Part shown: one piece after another, positions 57,653-64,000 of the stretch
How positions within the stretch are numbered: position 1 is the first letter of the stretch
Layout of the letters: each line of letters opens with the position of its first letter
Source: Sweltsa coloradensis
Lineage: Eukaryota > Arthropoda > Insecta > Plecoptera > Chloroperlidae
Assembly: GCA_024449915.1 (NCBI GenBank)
Contig: JAMZAV010000068.1
Location: 620,001-684,000, forward strand
Direction of reading: 5' to 3'
DNA: 64,000 nucleotides
Program-made: the position numbers and the translations under genes
The notes under the pieces: model-generated
What the model was told of the DNA's origin: nothing
Database searches by the model: none
The model's input: only the letters and a program-made list of their open reading frames with translations

Positions 57653-60600
57653 GAGCGACCGTAGAGCCCCATCTAATTGCATCACCACATCAAGGAACAA
57701 AAAGCATTCGAGTTGCTTGCCGTCTGTGCGAATGGTCAATGTATATCACAAAGGAATGGAATTAAACATATCGCAATGGGAATAGCTTAGTGAGCCGACA
57801 CACATAAGTCAACGCTCCATGCATAGCACTGCCGACGTTATGAAACGATTACACAAAACGTTTTCAAACAGTACTACGAGAATGTAGATAGTTTAATTGA
57901 AGATAAATTCATTTTAGTCGGGCGAATGAACATTTCGGTCATGTAATCCACGTGCAATTATTTTATTAACGAGTATAACAACCAAAATGAATAAATCCAA
58001 ACACAATATCCACACAGAGTATTGAAGCGTTGAACAATTATTTTAATGTTATGAATGGGACAATATTACTTAGGTGGATGTACCATCAATGCCTTTATCT
58101 CTATTTTTAAGTACTGTTAAGTAAATATTGGAGATATTACGTCTCCATCGTAAGAAACTGAAACACTTATTCACTTTTTTTTTTTAATTATGTAGGTTAG
58201 TTGTCAAATATACACTCTACTCAAAAAGAGTAAAAGTGAACATAGTTATTTAACAAATAAATTATGATTACTTTTGAAATAATGCAATTTTAAGTAAAAA
58301 AAAAAAAGTAGTCGGAATAATGAAATTAGAAGTAAATTTTAAGATTGATTTGTGCAATTGAACAAACAATATTGGTTTCTAAAAATCCAGAAGAAAACAT
58401 AGTCTTTCTAAATAATTTGCTAAATTGTAGTCTCTGACCCGAAGATTAGCTTTGACGTTGATTAATTATTGTGGACTTCGTCTGAAAAACAACTCATACA
58501 AATGAGGTAACTGGAATTTATGTAATGTTTATTCACATTTAGAGATGTTTTACTGAAAGTACGACACTGTATTTAAATTGTTTAAATGTTACGTGGGCAC
58601 TCATTGTCTCTCTCTTGAGATTACCATATTACATTATACCCTAGATTTATTATGCAGTCATAAAATAACGTTATTGGTCGTAAATGTCTAATGAGGCTTA
58701 TGAGCTAGCATGCAATAGGTCAACGTACGTCCGGCTCAGGTACACAACACAGTATTGCTTATTAATTAAGTTTCTTAACGATGCGTGTACAAATGTAAAA
58801 GTCTATTTATACGTTGTACAAATCACCAAACCAAGTGTTGATTTAAGATATATATTTTAATATAATATTTTATAGTTATTGAAAAAAATCATTGAAGTCT
58901 GCGTTACAAATCAATTTAATTCTAAAACATATCATGTGAACAGTTATGCATATATTTATTGTTATACGATAACTAAGCATGCTCACGGACAAATTCTCTA
59001 TGTATCTAGAAGCGAGTTTGTGGTTGTTTGTGTAGTAAGAATGAACCAATATAATGCAATATCTTCGCATTCTTGTAATAAATTGCAACACAAATTTAAA
59101 AAGAAATCCGATTCAATTATAGCCATCCAAATATCTTCTTAACATGCAGTTATTCACAATTCAGTTGAACGACTGTTCAAATATAATTATATTTTCATTT
59201 TAATGTTAACAAAGAGCTCAAGTGACCTCATTTTAACATATAAAAGTTTAGAATACAGAAGTAATAAATAATATTATAATAATTCTTAAATTGCTAATAA
59301 TGCATTATTTCCTGTTTCTAACATTTTGATGCTAAACATATACGACTTGATCCATATTGTAATTCAGTAACAGGTTCCAAATTTGTTCTAGATTAAGATA
59401 ATCTAAAGCAATTGTTACTAAACTCCACGGCTTCCAACAATATTTGAACTTTACAGCCTCTCTTTCACCTCCATAAAGCCTGCCTTCAGTTTATGTCACT
59501 ATATAAAGCTATAATTTAATTTGACATTATTCTAGAATAAGATAAATAGCAGTTGGAAGTTCCAACTTGTAAGAGATAATACGGCAAATAGCCGACACCT
59601 GTCTAAACTTATGGTACCAAACAGCGAACAATAAATCCATACACAGTTCACAAATACCAGTCAAGTAATGTGGAGAGCCTTAAAATAAAGTCTAGTAGAT
59701 TAGAGTAGTTGCTATAAGTGATGTAGTATGAGCTTAGCTTATTGTGTAGATACGTCACACGCCTACAAAATGGATTAATTAATGTTTTGAAACCAAGCCA
59801 GAAAAAAGTGGTTGTTCTGAGTCTGATTTAAAATATAATAATCATTAAGTAAAACGGTCTGGTAGTTAGCTATCTTTAAGTATAAAATTACACGGTCACC
59901 CCAAATCACCACATAATAAATCAATCTAGTATAAAATAAGTGGTATGAATTTGTCAATTTCCAAGCGAAAAAACAACCAGTAGTAATATAATCTTTAACA
60001 CACAAATCTTGCTCGTAGGTGTCCACCAAATCACTGCAAATATGGCCGAAGAATTATTTACAACAGGTTGTGTGATCATTATCATTCATATATTAATTCA
60101 TATTTTTATTTAATTATGAACAAAGTAAGGATTTGCCAACGTGTGTGCATACCCATGAGTGTATAGTAGTAAAGTTCAATATAATATGAGCAGTAAGTAA
60201 TGTTTCCAGCTTACGGTTTTTGCGCTGTCGTTATAGTAATTAATAATTAATTTTGTTTTTGTAATAATTTTAATAATAAATAAATAAATGAAATGAACTG
60301 ATGTGTGTTATCTGCAGAATATATCTGCATGATTTAATAAGAGTCTGATGGTAATTATTTGTTGAGATTTCACCTGTCTGTGTGTGTGATTTGTTTTCCT
60401 TCTTGTTGGTGCCGGAAGTATAATTACTTGAATCGTGCTGTGGTAGTCATACGACTACTGGGTATTTCTTTGCAAGAGAAGCGTGTTAAACCCTTACTCA
60501 TCGCCTGATGTAATAATTAACTCGTTCACTTCCTCGTGTGTTTTAATTACGCTCGGGTATATTTTTAATTTCCGTATTCATATTTAATGTAAATTTAATC

Positions 60601-60778
60601 TAAAATATATATAAAGTAATCATTTGTTTGGAAATAAAACTATAAACTATAAACATATCATGAGGGTGTAACTTAAGTTGTAACGATGTTGTAGCGGTAT
60701 TTGTTTAAATAACTTTTGAACAAAAAAATTAAAAGAGTAAAAACATACGGAATCATAAATAATCATTTTCATTTAATT
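57653..60778. other. No recognisable gene
   Basis: AT-rich. The open frames at 58876-59142 overlap on both strands and show no domain. Confidence 0.45.
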
Positions 60779-61513
60779 GGATGAGCGAAGCGAAGACTTC
60801 AATTTGACTTTGTGTTTTTTGTTTGTTTTTTACTGACGTTACCCCAAGAAAAATAGCTCGGGTGTTTTGTTTTTGTTAGTTTTTTTGTCTGTTTGTTCGC
60901 TCTCTACCGGGCAAACGGCATATGCAATCTTGATGAAAATTGGAGGGGACCTTCGAAATCTCTGAACTTAGAGCTGTATTGTTTTTGGGTACAATCGAAG
61001 AAATATTTCTCATAAATATCGTACTTTTACGATTTTTTTTCGATTTTTAGTGCGATATTTTCGTGATATTTGACAAACGGCTACTCCGATATTGATGAAA
61101 CTTTATAGGAACGTTTATAATCACTAAAATCATATATGTTATGATTTTAGAGACATTTGAAAAAATATTTCTTATAGAAATCGTACTTTTACGATTTTTT
61201 CTCCGGTTTTTAATACGATATTTTCGTGATATTTTGGCCGATTTTGACCAAACGGGTGGGGCTACAACGTTCATATTTTACATTGACATAAAGATTATGG
61301 TGATGTAGTGCCTCTTGAAAGAAAAAGTTGAAAAAAATGGTCAAAATTCAAAGAAATAAAGGTTTTAATATAAGCCTTTTACAGGTGTATAATGAACAAG
61401 TAATATCAAGTAACTATAGAAAAAGTAAGGAGATTCCACATAAAAACGTAATCATTGGACAGAAATATTCCAAAAAAGCTCATCCATCAACGCGACTGGA
61501 AAAAGCGTTCGCG
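60779..61513. mobile_element. TIR element (GGATGAGCG family), copy 4
   Basis: Starts GGATGAGCGAAGCGAAGACT and ends at AAAGCTCATCC (61485) plus the shared ATCAACGCGACTGGAAAAAG. It is a fuller relative of copy 3, with an additional block (61080-61200) that partly duplicates the ACGATTTTT...CGTGATATTT segment. No coding capacity. Confidence 0.65.
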
Positions 61514-61586
61514 AATAATAATTAGTGTACTAAACAATTACATGGCTTCTTATTTCTTTATTTTTCAAACAAAATTAAATTTTCCT

Positions 61587-61610
61587 GATATTTGGTGGAG
61601 GTGCCGGGTC
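61587..61610 (+). other. tRNA-Ala primer-binding-site-like motif, copy 3
   Basis: Identical over 24 bases to those at 24561 and 26988, same orientation, unrelated flanks. It lies about 75 bp beyond TIR element copy 4. Confidence 0.5.
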
Positions 61611-64000
61611 TGTCTACTTATTTCAAAATCTGTTTGTTACGATGATTATAATTTATTTATTGAAGGTGTTTGACATAAAAATTACATAGGTTTTATTTTG
61701 ATTTCTTTATTATTTGTACAATTATATGAAATGGTTATCAATATCATCAGTAATCCATTATTAATTTGGATTCAATATATTAAGCATCTAAATATTCTAA
61801 CAAAGTGCGTAAGCATAACCCAGTTTAACATTGTGTGTCAAAGAATCTTGGAACATGTGATTTAAATGTAAGTGTAATTTATCCAAGAAAATTAAATAAG
61901 ATCATTACAATAACCCATTTTTTTTAAACAAAACATGTTCAACAATCTGAAAACTAATAATTAAATGATTTTATAACTGATGGTTAGAAAATCCAATCTA
62001 ACCCGAGCGCAAATGTTTAGTACATTATTAAGATGTTCTAAATTACGGACTTCTCAACCCAAGACAAATAAACAAGCGTTCATAAACCCATGGAAAGACA
62101 AATGAAGTGATTCTCATATGAATCGGTCTCATTTTTCCATTTAATGAAAAAACTTATTGCAAAAAACAACATTGCATTAATTTCCAATATTAATGTGTGT
62201 GTGATAATAATTAACTATTTAACCCTTTCACGGGCCGTGGGAAGTAGTCAAAAATAAAAGGATTTCAAATTCGCCTTAATATTAGCAAGTTGTATTTACA
62301 TGCTCCTTCGACGATTTTCTTGGTGTCCTAATTTCGTTAATGCGAACATGGCACAAAATAAGAAAATAAATAACTTTACTGTTGAAAATCACTCTTGTAG
62401 AAAATGCATAGATAATAAGCGCATACTAATTTAAATGTAACTTTTACAACTATCATGTTGAACATTCTACTCAAATTTAGACTATCTGACTCAACACATT
62501 TTTCCTTAACTATACTGGAAAAGTTATGGAAATCATAATGCGTCAGGCGTGATAATTTAATTAAAAACCTGGAAAGCTAGGAATAACGTTTCATAATTAC
62601 AATTTTCGGTCCCTTTTCTTTCGATAACTTTGGAATGCAATCTATATCATACTTGATGTGAGTGTGCTTGACGAATATTCAACATGGCGAGATCAGTGTA
62701 CGGCTTCTCTTGTTTCTTAATTCCACTCGAACTCGAGTCGAAATACTCCCCACTCAGCACGAGTTGTTTCTCATCAACTAGGAGCAAGGCAAATTGATGC
62801 CAGTGGCCCTCTTACCACATAGCGCGCTTCAATTGCGACGACCTTAAAAACGTAAATCATCTTTAACCGTGTTCAGAGCAAGGTATCTTTCTAACCGAAA
62901 GTTGAGCTTTCAAAGCTTACATCTGGTTTATTTTAATAAGACTTATGTTTGGTATCTCCCAAAGTTTATTTTACGGGACTTTTTTACTACTCGTTCTCCC
63001 ATACACTCCCTGTTCAAGAATTATGTCTGCGACAATATTCTGGTCAATCAATATTGATAATATTCATCAATATTTTTCGCATAATAATTATGAACAAATT
63101 AAATTGAGAAGTGTCTTAACGTAAAGTATTGAATTTATATTTGTATTGTGTTTCTTAAAACCATATTTGCTCTTTTCATTGTAAGTCTTTCAAATTAAGA
63201 TTCGTTGACTGACTATTAAGGAGTGAAACTTCCCTAAATGCATCACTTGGCATCACAAACACACATCACGTCTGTTACATCTCACGATAAAAGCGAACAC
63301 CCTATTTTTGGATATAGACATGCTTCTTTATGTCGTCAATGCCCTACTTCAACAATAATGATACAGAATGCTTTTGGTGATAATACCGTCTCCCAGATAT
63401 TTTTAATACGTAGATACATAATAACACCAAAGACAACTGAAACTAATAATCAGTACAGTTTATATTAGAGAGATAGATACATAGATAATCTTTTTGTTGT
63501 TGTCAAAAACATAATTTATTTTATATTGAGATTAAAAAGGGTACTTCAAGTTGCCACTATGTGAACCAAGTAACGCGTTTTCCCATCTTCTTTTCAACTC
63601 CCCTTCCTCAACATACAGAGTCTAGGACACTAGCGGTACATTATGTCCGATGAGGCAGAGTGAATTGACTGTGCGAACTTGTCCATGTTTTTACTGCAGC
63701 CTCTCGGTGGATTGATCGATTTGCCGAAGTAAAAACCGAGAGCCGGTTGTGACATAATCATACCTACTTTCTATACAACTTCTTGCGTGGCTATTAATCA
63801 ATCTAAGGTACTGTGTAGACCTATGTGCATTATTTAGTCATTGACATTCTTTCTTAATTGAGTCCTGATCAAATACTTGGTGGGACAACAACGATTTTTT
63901 TGAATGTAAGATAATGCATTATGTATTATAATAATACAACATTAAAATATTTTCTTCATTTAAAATCAGTTTTAATAAAACATGTTTTTTTGGAATACAT
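61611..64000. other. No recognisable gene
   Basis: AT-rich DNA. The frames at 62869-63057 and 63238-63468 have no family motif. A short CTCTCGGT...ACCGAGAG inverted pair at about 63701-63743 is the only structure noted. Confidence 0.45.

Overview
This window looks like intergenic or intronic DNA from an animal nuclear genome, most likely an insect. It is AT-rich, I found no confident multi-exon host gene, and the recognisable coding sequence comes almost entirely from retroelements. The insect guess rests on three things: a BEL/Pao element (a lineage known only from animals), a copia element whose primer site matches the half-initiator-tRNA priming used by Drosophila copia, and many short insect-like repeats. 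I cannot name the order or species.

Layout. 1-9 kb: plain AT-rich DNA, a terminal-inverted-repeat (TIR) element with internal ~160-bp tandem units (1335-2405), a GC-rich patch with a 14-G run (5455-5730), a head-to-head pair of tRNA-derived SINE copies (6172-6411) and a dispersed repeat (7383-8045) that recurs inverted at 51.6-52.3 kb. A possible first exon with a hydrophobic N-terminus and a splice donor lies at 8979-9110. 9-20 kb: mostly featureless, with a recent 196-bp tandem duplication at 16378-16769. 20-28 kb: repeat-dense, with three copies or fragments of the TIR family, a 24-unit GAAA microsatellite, several SINE copies, a 211-bp insertion inside one SINE, and two of three copies of a primer-binding-site-like motif matching the 3' end of tRNA-Ala. 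28-39 kb: sparse, apart from a GC-rich block at 36.2-37.1 kb.

39.6-51.2 kb is the best-defined part. A LINE 3' coding tail is followed by a full-length Ty1/copia element (40042-44808). Its LTRs differ by one base, its target-site duplication is perfect, and its gag-pol frame is broken only by single-base indels. Next come a 919-bp imperfect palindrome, a LINE reverse-transcriptase C-terminal fragment on the minus strand, and a BEL/Pao element on the minus strand (47565-51131). The BEL element has near-identical LTRs and a perfect target-site duplication, but most of its pol is deleted: the RT core is joined directly to the integrase tail.

51-64 kb: the inverted dispersed repeat, a locally duplicated tRNA-like block (53.3-54.35 kb), a second long hairpin (54713-55221), a long plain stretch with one strong G-run, another TIR-family copy (60779-61513) and the third tRNA-Ala-like motif. 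The window reads as a recently active retroelement landscape; nothing suggests the host sequences form a pathway together.
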